14,242 bases of DNA, taken from assembly GCA_038093975.1 (NCBI GenBank), contig JBBPTG010000426.1, positions 1-14,242 of the forward strand. The letters run 5' to 3'. The notes under the pieces were generated by a model. That model was given only the letters and a program-made list of their open reading frames with translations. It did no database searches and was not told the origin of the DNA. Origin of the DNA: Chalciporus piperatus (lineage: Eukaryota > Basidiomycota > Agaricomycetes > Boletales > Boletaceae). Positions 1 to 6,959 of this stretch are shown in pieces (the stretch's first letter is position 1; every line of letters begins with the position of its first letter). Both the position numbers and the translations under genes were made by a program.

Positions 1-439
1 TGGTTAAGGAGAAAAACCCAGTGAACTAAGCTGGGGTTACCAGCAGTTCCTTGGGGCTTATATACTATCCTGTGTGTGTACATGTTTGGCTACTCCTATA
101 GCTAAATAAGGATGTACCCTGAACCCATGAGAATGAAAGTGAGATAAGGAGGCTGTGAGGCATAGCCAAGATAAGGGAGATGAGAGCCATGAGGTATCAG
201 AAGAGAAGAGAAGCGAAACATGAGATGCGCAGCACGGAGATTAAATGTCAAATAAAAGGGCAGTTCAAGGCAGTGCTTGTCACTGGTGAGAATTGAATAT
301 GACTATAATGGGCGACCATGTGAATGGTGAAAGGAAGTGAGCACATGTCTGTGATCGTTAGATCAAAGGATAAGATAAGAGAAGTGAAACGAAACATTAA
401 AGTCTGTTAGAGTGCATGTGAAGGGAATGAACTATAACA
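1..439 (-). repeat. LTR-like block, left end outside window
   Basis: No gene is visible here. The block carries a TATA motif reading TATATAAG on the minus strand (57-64), followed in that sense by CCCC, the same arrangement as in the gypsy LTR at 6495-6948. Its possible right end is CTATAACA at 432-439, identical to the last eight bases of the two gypsy LTRs. A purine-rich stretch (about 120-400) lies upstream of the TATA in the minus sense, as in those LTRs. The left terminus is off the window, so neither target duplication nor inverted terminus can be tested. I read it as a decayed minus-oriented LTR of a related family; the assignment rests on promoter layout, not on long identity. Confidence 0.35.
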
Positions 440-791
440 CATATAACATGCTGTTTTAAAACTGTGATATCTCATCTGTTTCTGAATCAGTTTGTAGCTG
501 GGATTCTGTCAGCTCACCAACGCCAAACCTAAGGACCAGTCCTGACCAGTTTAGCCCGGACTAGACTGGACTTTAAAACACTACCTGTAGTATGCATTGT
601 AAGACATAGTTTCCCTATGTTTCAGAGTCTATCCATTGAAAATTGAAGCTGGAAGGTGTGATTGAACATGCCAGAAGCGTGGGAACTGAGTTCGGAACTT
701 AGGAGACTTTGTAGAACATATGGCAAACATGGCATTGTAGTCTCCACAACACAAATGACAGTACCTCAACTGGTAGGATGAGTGTATATCA
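440..791. other. Intergenic stretch without recognisable feature
   Basis: A/T-rich sequence with no long open frame on either strand, no RNA gene and no clear repeat boundary. Probably decayed element sequence between two LTR-like blocks. Confidence 0.4.
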
Positions 792-1568
792 TGTTATTCA
801 ACATGTCTCAAATGTCTACACCATGCCCTGCTAGTACAAAATGTAAAAAATGTGAAAACATAGAATAGTTAAGGCATACAGTCTATCTAATCCCTATAGT
901 CATGTATGTCCCTGTACACATATGTCAATATTCTGACATATCTAATAAGACATGCTGTGCACTCATGAAACGACTCAACTCAATCAAGAGCTAGCGCTAT
1001 CATCAGACAACATGCCCTAGCGAAACCACATCAACTCAATAACTAGAGCTGAGGATCAGACTAGGCAAGCAGGAGCGCTTGGCCCATGAAGTTCAAGAAG
1101 AGGAAACTCCAGGAGAACAAGACTGGGGAGCCAGTGCTTGTCAACCCAGGTTTATATACTATTGACAGTGTTTGTACATGTTGTGGCTAAACCTTAACTA
1201 TATGACTAGGTATGACTAGATATGAGTCATGGCGAGTAACAGCCAATAGCGTATATGACTAGGAAGCGAGATGAGTCAGCGTGAGTCAGTATGAGTCACG
1301 GTGAGTCATAATGAGTCATTAAGAGTCTGAGTCATGGTGACTCGGTATGAGTCATGGACAGTGGGGAAGATGCACAGCCACGCACAGCCACGTTACATAA
1401 GCGAAAGGCTAGACCTAGCTGATGTCAGCAGGTCACATGATGTGATCTTGATAAGATAAGATAACAGAAAAGGGAGAGAAAGCGACTAAGTCCAAAAGTG
1501 AAAGAGAAACGTAGTAAGCGTAGTGAAGTCTAGGAAAGACTAGGATAAAGAACTGAGCGTTCGTAACA
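792..1568 (-). repeat. LTR-like block with tentative termini
   Basis: The block is recognised by a minus-strand TATA box (TATATAAA, 1151-1158) inside the module AATAGTATAWAAR shared with four other LTR or LTR-like blocks. To its right is TACATGTTGTGGCT (about 1177-1190), closely matching TACATGTTTGGCT in the block at 1-439. The tentative ends are TGTTA at 792 and TAACA ending at 1568. They are flanked by TATCA (787-791) and CATCA (1569-1573), a 4/5 match to a target duplication. The 777-bp length and these ends are weak; only the promoter core is well supported. The TGAGTCA array at 1203-1354 lies 45-200 bp upstream of the TATA box in the minus sense. Confidence 0.3.
1203..1354. promoter_or_regulatory. 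10-bp-periodic TGAGTCA (AP-1/Gcn4-type) site array
   Basis: Exact TGAGTCA heptamers begin at 1223, 1272, 1282, 1292, 1302, 1312, 1328 and 1348. TGACTCG begins at 1338, and TGACTAG at 1203 and 1213. Most neighbours are exactly 10 bp apart, so in B-DNA the sites would face nearly the same side of the helix. TGASTCA is the established binding site of fungal Gcn4/CpcA-type and AP-1-type bZIP proteins. The array lies upstream, in the minus sense, of the TATA box at 1151-1158. The sequence shows a decayed decanucleotide repeat whose core is a bZIP site; that it acts as an enhancer is inference. Confidence 0.55.
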
Positions 1569-2008
1569 CATCATAGATATGTTTTTATGGTTTATTGGCA
1601 CTTATAGGGAAGTTTGGAATGCTCCAAAGTGTTCCATGGCTGACTCTATGTTCTGCTTTTGACATTTTATGGGAGATTTACAGGATGTTTATGCTGTTGT
1701 GTCGAGTGTGAGTGTGAGTGGCAGTTGGTCGGACAATGTCAAATAGATACAGAATCGACTGAGAGAGTGGCACAGAATGTCACACTGTCACAAGATGTCA
1801 AGCTGTGGGATTACTCAATCAGCCTTGGATTAATGTTGCATATGAACCCTAACGATTCCGAAGACCTATCCATTGGACTGGATGACCTGGCAAATCTCTT
1901 TTCCAATTCATCATCGACCACAAGCACAATTTTGCCAACATCTTTCTCCAACTGAATGAGATCCATAGTCCGTGATCACAACTCGCTATTCAAGCTTCTG
2001 CTTAAGGC
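1569..2008. other. Non-coding stretch; only a weak open frame
   Basis: A 98-codon plus-strand open frame (1659-1955) exists but resembles no family I know, starts in cysteine-rich low-complexity sequence and has no supporting context. I see no RNA gene or structured repeat. Possibly decayed element interior. Confidence 0.4.
2004..2008. repeat. Target-site duplication, left copy (AAGGC)
   Basis: AAGGC abuts the left end of the solo LTR and is repeated exactly at 2463-2467 after its right end. A 5-bp duplication is typical of gypsy/copia integrases. Confidence 0.85.
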
Positions 2009-2462
2009 TGTTATGACTAGGTCACAATCACACAGCGGAGACTCAGGCCACACTAGACCTAGTGAAAGATAGCTGAGTCGTAAACCTTAATTGTGAAAAA
2101 GCAACAAGTGGATTAGACTGAGGTCTGTGACAAGTACAGGGCTACTAATATACTATTGAGAAGTGCGCACAGACCATCAGTTGAATAAGGAAAATACAAA
2201 GGGAAAGATAAATAAGGTAAATGGAACGACGATAAGAAAAGATACCAGGCACGGACTAGGGTCTAGGCCATCACATCATTGCTGACTCTTCTGAGTCTGG
2301 ACCTTTGTCACGTGACCTGATTATGTAATAGATTACGTAATGCTACAGGGACTACCGGAGCGGATTAAGATAAATCCGGCTTGACTCCTAAGTTGTAGAC
2401 AAAGTCCAGAGTTCGAATACCGTTGTAGGCAAAAGTTTGAAAAGTTTTTAAATACTATAACA
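2009..2462 (-). mobile_element. Solo LTR of the Ty3/gypsy family
   Basis: A 454-bp sequence homologous over its whole length to the 3' LTR at 6495-6948. It begins TGTTAT and ends ATAACA, perfect inverted termini, and is flanked by AAGGC on both sides (2004-2008, 2463-2467). No polypurine tract or coding sequence adjoins it, so it is a solo LTR, normally left by recombination between the two LTRs of a full element. Orientation follows the gypsy element (minus). The minus-strand TATA box, TATATAAG in the other copy, reads TATATTAG here (2147-2154), so the promoter may be weakened. The last 219 bp differ from the other copy at one position; the first 235 bp differ at roughly 13%. Confidence 0.9.
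2307..2340. promoter_or_regulatory. Palindromic factor-binding-like sites in the LTR U3
   Basis: GTCACGTGAC (2307-2316) is a perfect 10-bp palindrome with an E-box CACGTG core, the class bound by fungal bHLH factors. TTACGTAA (2333-2340) is a perfect bZIP-type palindrome. The first is conserved in the other LTR (6793-6802); the second is TTATGTAA there. Both lie in the nearly invariant half of the LTR. The function is inferred from motif class only. Confidence 0.35.
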
Positions 2463-2467
2463 AAGGC
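2463..2467. repeat. Target-site duplication, right copy (AAGGC)
   Basis: Exact match to 2004-2008, directly after the solo LTR. Confidence 0.85.
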
Positions 2468-3056
2468 CACCAGGCCATATACATAGTGCTCTCCTTGACC
2501 GGAAGGAGGTCTTTCACAGGGTTTCCCTTGGCATCGCCACCCAGCTCCAAGACAATTCTACATGTTTTATATTGCTCTCCCTGTTGCTCTCCCTCTTGTC
2601 TGCTGTTAGTGTTCTGAGGTCTGATCTGGTCCGGTTTTTCACCTTCCTAATAAGGCAACTGGATGCAACCGGTTTTTTTGGACCCCTGGGAACCCAAAAA
2701 ACTGAACTTTTTAAAATATCATGTGTTGCCGTGGAAATCACACTTTGGCATTGCAGGCCGAGTGTTAGTACATCATCCCGGCTACAAATCAGTCTCCGGG
2801 TCATGAGAAATGGATCACAGGGTCACGAGATATGATTATTTCTGTGACAGATGTCATGTTATAGGCTATGAACATTGTGCTTGAGATATAAAATCAGGGA
2901 AAATAGATATAAATCTGCGAAAATTGTGGAAAGTACCCCCAAGTAAGATGTCTATGGGGGTTAAAATGTGGTCCCAAAGGTGACTGGTTGCAACCGTTTC
3001 TGGACCGGTTTTTGATGTTCTTCAAATTTCAAAGACTGCAACTAGTGTTTCAAAGT

Positions 3057-3102
3057 CCAGTTGCACAACTGGTAAAAGACTGGCAACTGGACTGGACTGG
3101 AC
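3057..3102 (+). repeat. Inverted repeat, left arm (46 bp)
   Basis: Begins CCAGTTGC and ends in a (GGACT)-type tandem run. It matches the reverse complement of 3754-3799 at 40 of 46 positions without gaps. The arms are 651 bp apart, so they could pair in single-stranded DNA or a transcript. Confidence 0.8.
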
Positions 3103-3753
3103 TGATCGCAACTGGACTGCAGTTGCCGGTTGCCAATTTTTGAGATGAAACAACTGCAGTTGCAATTAGAAAACAAACCGGTTGCAACTGGTGATGCACA
3201 GCCACCCCCTATGTGCTACCCTATTTTCCCTGATTCTTTCTGATTTTTCCTGATTTTTCTGGACCATTATGGATGTTATTTGAACTTTTTAATGAATATT
3301 GAAGTTACATTGAAAGATATTGATTGCTATGTCACATAATTCACTCTATAACCTATATATACACTCCTTAAGACACATACATGTGTATATTTTGTCAGTC
3401 TGCATTGACAATTGAGTCCACGATTGATCTTGCATGCAAAAAACATGCCATTTAAAAATAATCATATCACCACGGTGTGTGAACCGTTTCGCTTGACCCA
3501 GAAACTGATTTGTAGCCAGGAGCTGATACTATCTTTAGTTTCTCCCACACTAAGCAAAAAACTGGTTGAAACCAGTTGCAACTGCAAAATACCAGTTTTA
3601 TATTGATTTTGGTCTGGTCCAAATGAATTAATTAATTAATTAAATCAGTCTGGTTGCGGTTGCCTTCCTAAAAAGGCAAAAGACCAACACTAACTGCAAT
3701 CACTTCTTTTATAAAACCGGGGCAACTACAACCACTAGGACCGGTCCTAAGTG

Positions 3754-3799
3754 GTCCAGTCCAGTCCAGTTGCTGGTCTTTTAGTGGTTGCGCAACTGG
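3754..3799 (-). repeat. Inverted repeat, right arm (46 bp)
   Basis: Reverse-complement partner of 3057-3102, 40 of 46 identical by direct comparison. All six mismatches fall in two small patches, leaving a perfect 20-bp block at the inner end. Confidence 0.8.
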
Positions 3800-3819
3800 G
3801 CCTGATAATACTATCTACT

Positions 3820-4026
3820 GCAGTCATTGCAGAGATCAACAAGGTCATCATGAACCATCAAGCAATTGGAATCCCGGTGTGCTCCAGGGAAAGAAATCTA
3901 ATGGAAAACCTTGTATAGGACTTTCTACTAGAACTAACCCTCCACGGTCAGCGGGCTGCTATGGCACTCAGGGTCTTAATCTCAGTACAGGAACCTTCAT
4001 CAGGAAAAAAAGGTTTCCTCCTATAG
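3820..4026 (+). pseudogene. Possible orphan coding fragment, one in-frame stop
   Basis: A plus-strand frame of 69 codons is broken once by TAG (3916-3918) and ends at TAG (4024-4026). The reading on both sides of the stop looks protein-like, for example NKVIMNHQAIGIPVCSRERN before it and LELTLHGQRAAMALRVLI after it. There is no start codon in a sensible context, and the frame stays open into the inverted repeat upstream. I do not recognise the family. It may be a captured exon fragment or the remnant of an element gene. The evidence is only the length and composition of the frame, so chance is a real alternative. Confidence 0.2.
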
Positions 4027-4296
4027 CACAACATAGTCTATATTACAATGGTAGCTATTGTAGTCTTCCCCCTAGTACATAACCTACATAGCTCAGGGAT
4101 CAGTACTTTCTGTAGAGCAATGTAGTACCTTAGATGCCCATGTACCATAATATTGTTACTTATTGGCTCAAATTTCGGCTTGTTACACATGTGAAACAAA
4201 GGACATAATAAACCAATTCGGTTTCTTGGTAACACTACACATTTGCAAGCTATGTACTAGCTCACTGCTGATGGGATCACGAGGGCGGGATGGTGG
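4027..4296. other. Stretch without recognisable feature
   Basis: Short random-looking open frames on both strands only; no repeat, RNA gene or element terminus seen. Confidence 0.4.
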
Positions 4297-4450
4297 CATG
4301 CACGAGCGAGTGAGGTGGTGGCATGCACGAGCGCAAAAAGGTGGAGATGGGGACTAGATTGGCAGCAGCATCCACGAGCGAGCACAATCAGTGCTCATAA
4401 ACAGGTGGGGAAGGGTGGTGGGGTGGGTGAGGTGGCAGCGTCCACGAGCG
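4297..4450 (+). repeat. G-rich minisatellite with CACGAGCG core
   Basis: CACGAGCG occurs at 4301, 4326, 4373 and 4443, each within a GGTGGCA(T/G)...CACGAGCGAG unit followed by aaaggtggRGATGG-type sequence. Spacing is irregular (25, 47 and 70 bp), so this is a degenerate minisatellite. It contains a G-quadruplex-type motif at 4407-4427. Confidence 0.55.
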
Positions 4451-5035
4451 AGGAGCGGTCGTGCTCGTAAAAAGGTGGGGATGATGGTTAGAGATGCGGT
4501 GGAAGGTTGAGTGAACAGCCCACGCGACTGCATACAAGATAAGTGGTCGGGTTCGTTTGCGAGTAAAAACTCACCTTCTGATGCCGGCGGGGCTGTTGAG
4601 CCCACACCGGCTGTGTTATTGAGGATGAGGTGAGAGGATGAGGTAGGGACAACAGTGCATGTGGCTGTGAATGAGATGAGCAGTCGGGTTGGTTTGTGAA
4701 TAAAGACTCACCTTCTGATGCCGGTGGGGCTGTTGAGCCTGCGCCGGCATCATTATTGTGGTCGAACTTGAAGGTTGAGGTGGAAGTGGAAGGTGAAAGG
4801 TGGTGAGCACACAGACTGAATGGCTGTGGACGAGGTAATCAGATGAGGTGGTGGGTGAAAAAACACTCACCTGTTGAAGCTGGTGGGGCTGTTGAGCCCT
4901 CGCCGGCTTTGTTGTTGGTGCTTGAGGTGTGGTAGTTAAGAGAGAAAGAAGAGTCTCAGTGACACTCGAAAATGACGACGTGAATTCAACATGGTCACAT
5001 GACCTGTTCGCACGACTTTTGTCAAGTCTGAGCAT
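4388..5035 (-). CDS. Hypothetical spliced gene over the tandem repeat (speculative)
   Basis: If three 47-nt segments (4824-4870, 4665-4711, 4528-4574) are removed as introns, the minus strand reads openly from ATG at 5035 to TGA at 4390-4388: 507 nt, 168 residues. Each segment starts GTGAGT and ends CAG, with a CTNAT branch-like motif inside. Exon lengths would be 165, 112, 90 and 140 nt. The product would be Ser/Thr/Pro/His-rich, with GSTAPPASEG twice, and no domain I recognise. The alternative is that 5035-4616 is also open unspliced (139 codons, two 53-residue repeats). Intron similarity may simply reflect tandem duplication. Nothing in the neighbourhood suggests a function. Confidence 0.2.
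4528..4925 (-). repeat. Three tandem units with intron-like segments
   Basis: Three diverged copies of one unit, marked on the plus strand by ACTCACCT at 4569, 4706 and 4865 and by GGGGCTGTTGAGCC shortly after. Spacings are 137 and 159 bp. On the minus strand each holds a core that can encode AGxGSTAPPAS, immediately followed by GTGAGT and, 47 nt from that G, a CAG. Boundaries are approximate because the outer parts of the units have diverged. Confidence 0.6.
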
Positions 5036-5044
5036 TAGGAATGG

Positions 5045-5225
5045 CTACACATCATAGCTTACACTACTACATTTTTACTACAGACTTGGTACGCTTTTTT
5101 GTACACATTAGCTACTCATCTATCCTACACTTTGCTACACTTTTGATACAGTGTAATTACACTTTTTTATACACTTTGCTACAGTTTTTACTACACTTAA
5201 TACACTTTTTGTACACTTTAGTTCA
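5045..5225 (+). repeat. Degenerate TACACTTTTT tract
   Basis: About 180 bp in which CTACAC/ATACAC plus a run of T recurs roughly every 10-20 bp. The plus-strand open frame across it is a low-complexity artefact rich in Leu, His and Phe. Probably a decayed microsatellite. Confidence 0.6.
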
Positions 5226-5699
5226 TACATGGGTTGATGTAGCCTAGCCTCTGTCTACTGTAGTACTTGGTAGCAACTCACCTGTGTTACTGTAGTCATA
5301 CATAGGAAGTTGCTCTCACACACTGGACAAGCTGACAAACATCACACTATTTTGGCTACAGAGCTGTGCAGTGTGCTACAGCCATAATTCTTTTTTGCAG
5401 ATGTTTGTTACAGGTTACGGCGATAAGCCTGTAGTTTACTGGTAATGTGGTTGTTCGTCAATCCTTCAATATTTAGATTGAGGTGGTGGATTGCTATTCT
5501 TGAAGGATAACAACAATACCTATGGGGGTATGTCAGTAAGATGACGGTAAGATAACACTCACTTCTCGGTAGCGCTGCTCCAGCGCTCGTGGCTAGTCAG
5601 TTGCTGCATAGCTAGTCAAATGGCTGACTAAAGGGGAACTAGATACCTTGGCACGGATGCTGAGATGCTTACGTAATCACTCGACACATACAATAGGTT
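5226..5699. other. Stretch without recognisable feature
   Basis: No open frame of note, RNA gene or element terminus. ACTCACCTG (about 5277) and ACTCACTT (about 5548) resemble splice donors on the minus strand but have no supporting exon. Confidence 0.4.
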
Positions 5700-6270
5700 A
5701 GCAGGAACTGTTTATTGGTAGCGGAATCGGTGACCTGTAGATTGTAAGGTAATGAGCAAAGAGTGGTGTTAGTATTCCCTAGAGTTAGACTCTATAGGGA
5801 ATGAGGAGGACTTGGCTCTGGCACTGGGCCTAGAGTTGCTGGGAATGCTAAGTGTCTGAGTGACTCTTGATGAATCAGTCAGTCTCTGAGTCGATGGATT
5901 GGTCAATCAATGGTCAAAACTGGTTCGATACGGGCTGTATTTATACTATTTTACATGTGGCTGTGCCTTTTTAATCAGGGAGAGATATGTCAGGCACAGC
6001 TTAATAATGTCAAGCAGATTCTGAGTCATCCTGAGTCTTTGTCGAGTCAGCCAAGCAATTCATGACAAAGCACATTCATTCTGATTGGCCAGCGAACCTG
6101 TCTGAGTCATTGCCAAGCCAATACCAAGCATTGTATTACGAAGTGTGTACAATGTGATTGGTCGATTGAACTCGTAAGATCCAGGAGTTCCTGTGAAAGC
6201 ATATGTGGTTGGCAGGGCACAGTCTTGGTGTTGGCAGGCACAGTCATGGGCAGTTACGATCAAACTTTAA
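5700..6270 (-). repeat. LTR-like promoter block, ends unresolved
   Basis: Identified by a minus-strand TATA box TATAAATA (5938-5945) in the shared AATAGTATAWA module, followed in that sense by CAGCCC as in the gypsy LTR. It is preceded by TACATGTGGCTG (5952-5963), the same neighbour as in the blocks at 1-439 and 792-1568. Upstream in the minus sense are TGAGTCA at 6022-6028 and 6103-6109, TGAGTCT at 6032-6038 and CGAGTCA at 6043-6049. Downstream, TGACTCT (5861) and TGAATCA (5871) are again 10 bp apart. No TG/CA termini or duplication could be fixed, so the limits given are only those of the signal. Confidence 0.35.
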
Positions 6271-6271
6271 T

Positions 6272-6348
6272 TGGTGGCCCTGGCGGGAATTGAACCGGTG
6301 ACTTCCGTAGCTGTATTACAGTGCTCTTTTCCACTGAGCTATTAGGTG
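6272..6348 (-). tRNA. tRNA-like sequence (tRNA pseudogene or tRNA-derived SINE head) with encoded CCA
   Basis: The minus strand folds as a partial cloverleaf. The D stem is GCTC/GAGC with loop AGTGGAAAA. The anticodon stem CTGTA/TACGG (one G-U) encloses a 7-nt loop with U33 and anticodon ACA (6314-6312). The variable loop is 5 nt, and the T loop TTCAATT sits on a stem with only 3 of 5 pairs. The acceptor stem is largely broken. A box TAGCTCAGTGG (6341-6331) and B box GGTTCAATTCC (6296-6286) match Pol III consensus. The 3' end reads ACCA, although nuclear tRNA genes of eukaryotes do not encode CCA. This suggests an origin from a mature or reverse-transcribed tRNA, a SINE or an organellar/bacterial source. 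It is unlikely to be a working tRNA. Confidence 0.5.
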
Positions 6349-6489
6349 GTAATGGATCAAGGCGTAAATATACAAGATATAGCTACCAGCCATGGGACTA
6401 GGCTTGTAACCAACTTGTTGGTAGTGATTTGGCTAAGTCTGCGACTTGCGAAACAACCGTACATTTATTAGTGCAAGTGGTAGTGTATG
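6349..6489. other. Gap before the gypsy LTR, no feature seen
   Basis: No frame, repeat or RNA feature. The five bases 6490-6494 (ACCTG) directly before the LTR are the expected target duplication of the gypsy element; the other copy would be outside the window. Confidence 0.4.
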
Positions 6490-6494
6490 ACCTG

Positions 6495-6948
6495 TGTTAT
6501 GACTAGGTCACAACACACGGCGGGGACTTAGGTCACACTAGACCTTGCAAAGGATAAGCTGAGTACCAAAACTTAATTGCGGTGAAGCAACAAATGGATT
6601 AGACTGGGGTCTGTGACAAGTACAGGGCTACTTATATACTATTGAGAAGTGCGCACAGACCAACAGCCAAATAAGGAAAACACAAAGGAAAAGATAGATA
6701 AGGTGAATGGTACGACGATAAGAAAAGGTACCAGGCACGGACTAGGGTCTAGGCCATCACATCATTGCTGACTCTTCTGAGTCTGGACCTTTGTCACGTG
6801 ACCTGATTATGTAATAGATTATGTAATGCTACAGGGACTACCGGAGCGGATTAAGATAAATCCGGCTTGACTCCTAAGTTGTAGACAAAGTCCAGAGTTC
6901 GAATACCGTTGTAGGCAAAAGTTTGAAAAGTTTTTAAATACTATAACA
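6495..6948 (-). mobile_element. 3' LTR of the Ty3/gypsy chromovirus
   Basis: 454 bp, TGTTAT...ATAACA perfect inverted termini, same length as and homologous to the solo LTR at 2009-2462. On its right it abuts the polypurine tract and the stop codon of the minus-strand pol, so it is the 3' LTR of that element. The internal promoter has a minus-strand TATA box TATATAAG (6638-6631); a second TATTTAAA-like stretch lies just inside the LTR start. TGACTCT and TGAGTCT sites and the palindrome GTCACGTGAC (6793-6802) lie upstream of the TATA box in the minus sense. Confidence 0.93.
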
Positions 6949-6959
6949 CTATCCCCTCT
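6949..6959 (-). other. Polypurine tract of the gypsy element
   Basis: Minus strand AGAGGGGATAG lies directly between the pol stop codon (6962-6960) and the first base of the 3' LTR. It is the expected plus-strand DNA primer of LTR retrotransposons and fixes the LTR boundary and orientation. Confidence 0.85.

Larger units (their letters stand above)
2468..3819. repeat. CAACTGG-rich non-coding segment, possible non-autonomous element
   Basis: No gene is supported. The segment is dense in GCAACTGG and its complement CCAGTTGC, with related CCGGTTGC/GGTTGCAACTGG forms, near 2655, 3057, 3083, 3108, 3117, 3178, 3570, 3650, 3766 and 3793. It contains the 46-bp inverted arms annotated separately. A shorter inverted pair, GTTAGTGTT at 2605-2613 and AACACTAAC at 3686-3694, encloses most of it. 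A hairpin-forming pair GTTTTTTTGG/CCCAAAAAAC lies at 2672-2702, and an AATT microsatellite at 3626-3643. The nested inverted repeats resemble a non-autonomous DNA transposon or foldback element, but no transposase, terminus or target duplication can be assigned. Confidence 0.4.

Noticed and set aside
1203..1354. CRISPR-like array
   Set aside because: The repeats are 7-10 bp with 3-bp spacers in a fungal retroelement setting; no direct repeats of CRISPR length and no cas genes.
1659..1955. 98-codon plus-strand open frame
   Set aside because: Cysteine-rich odd start, no recognisable family, and the opposite strand is equally open over part of it. No supporting context.
2514..2835. Overlapping open frames on both strands near the solo LTR
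   Set aside because: They cover each other, start at chance ATGs and fall within the repeat-rich CAACTGG segment.
5041..5247. 68-codon frame rich in Leu, His and Phe, membrane-like
   Set aside because: It is simply a translation of the degenerate TACACTTTTT repeat.
6272..6296. Primer-binding site of a plus-strand LTR element
   Set aside because: Similarity to a tRNA extends through the T, anticodon and D arms to the A box, much longer than a primer site, and no plus-strand LTR end or coding region follows. Kept only as an alternative origin.
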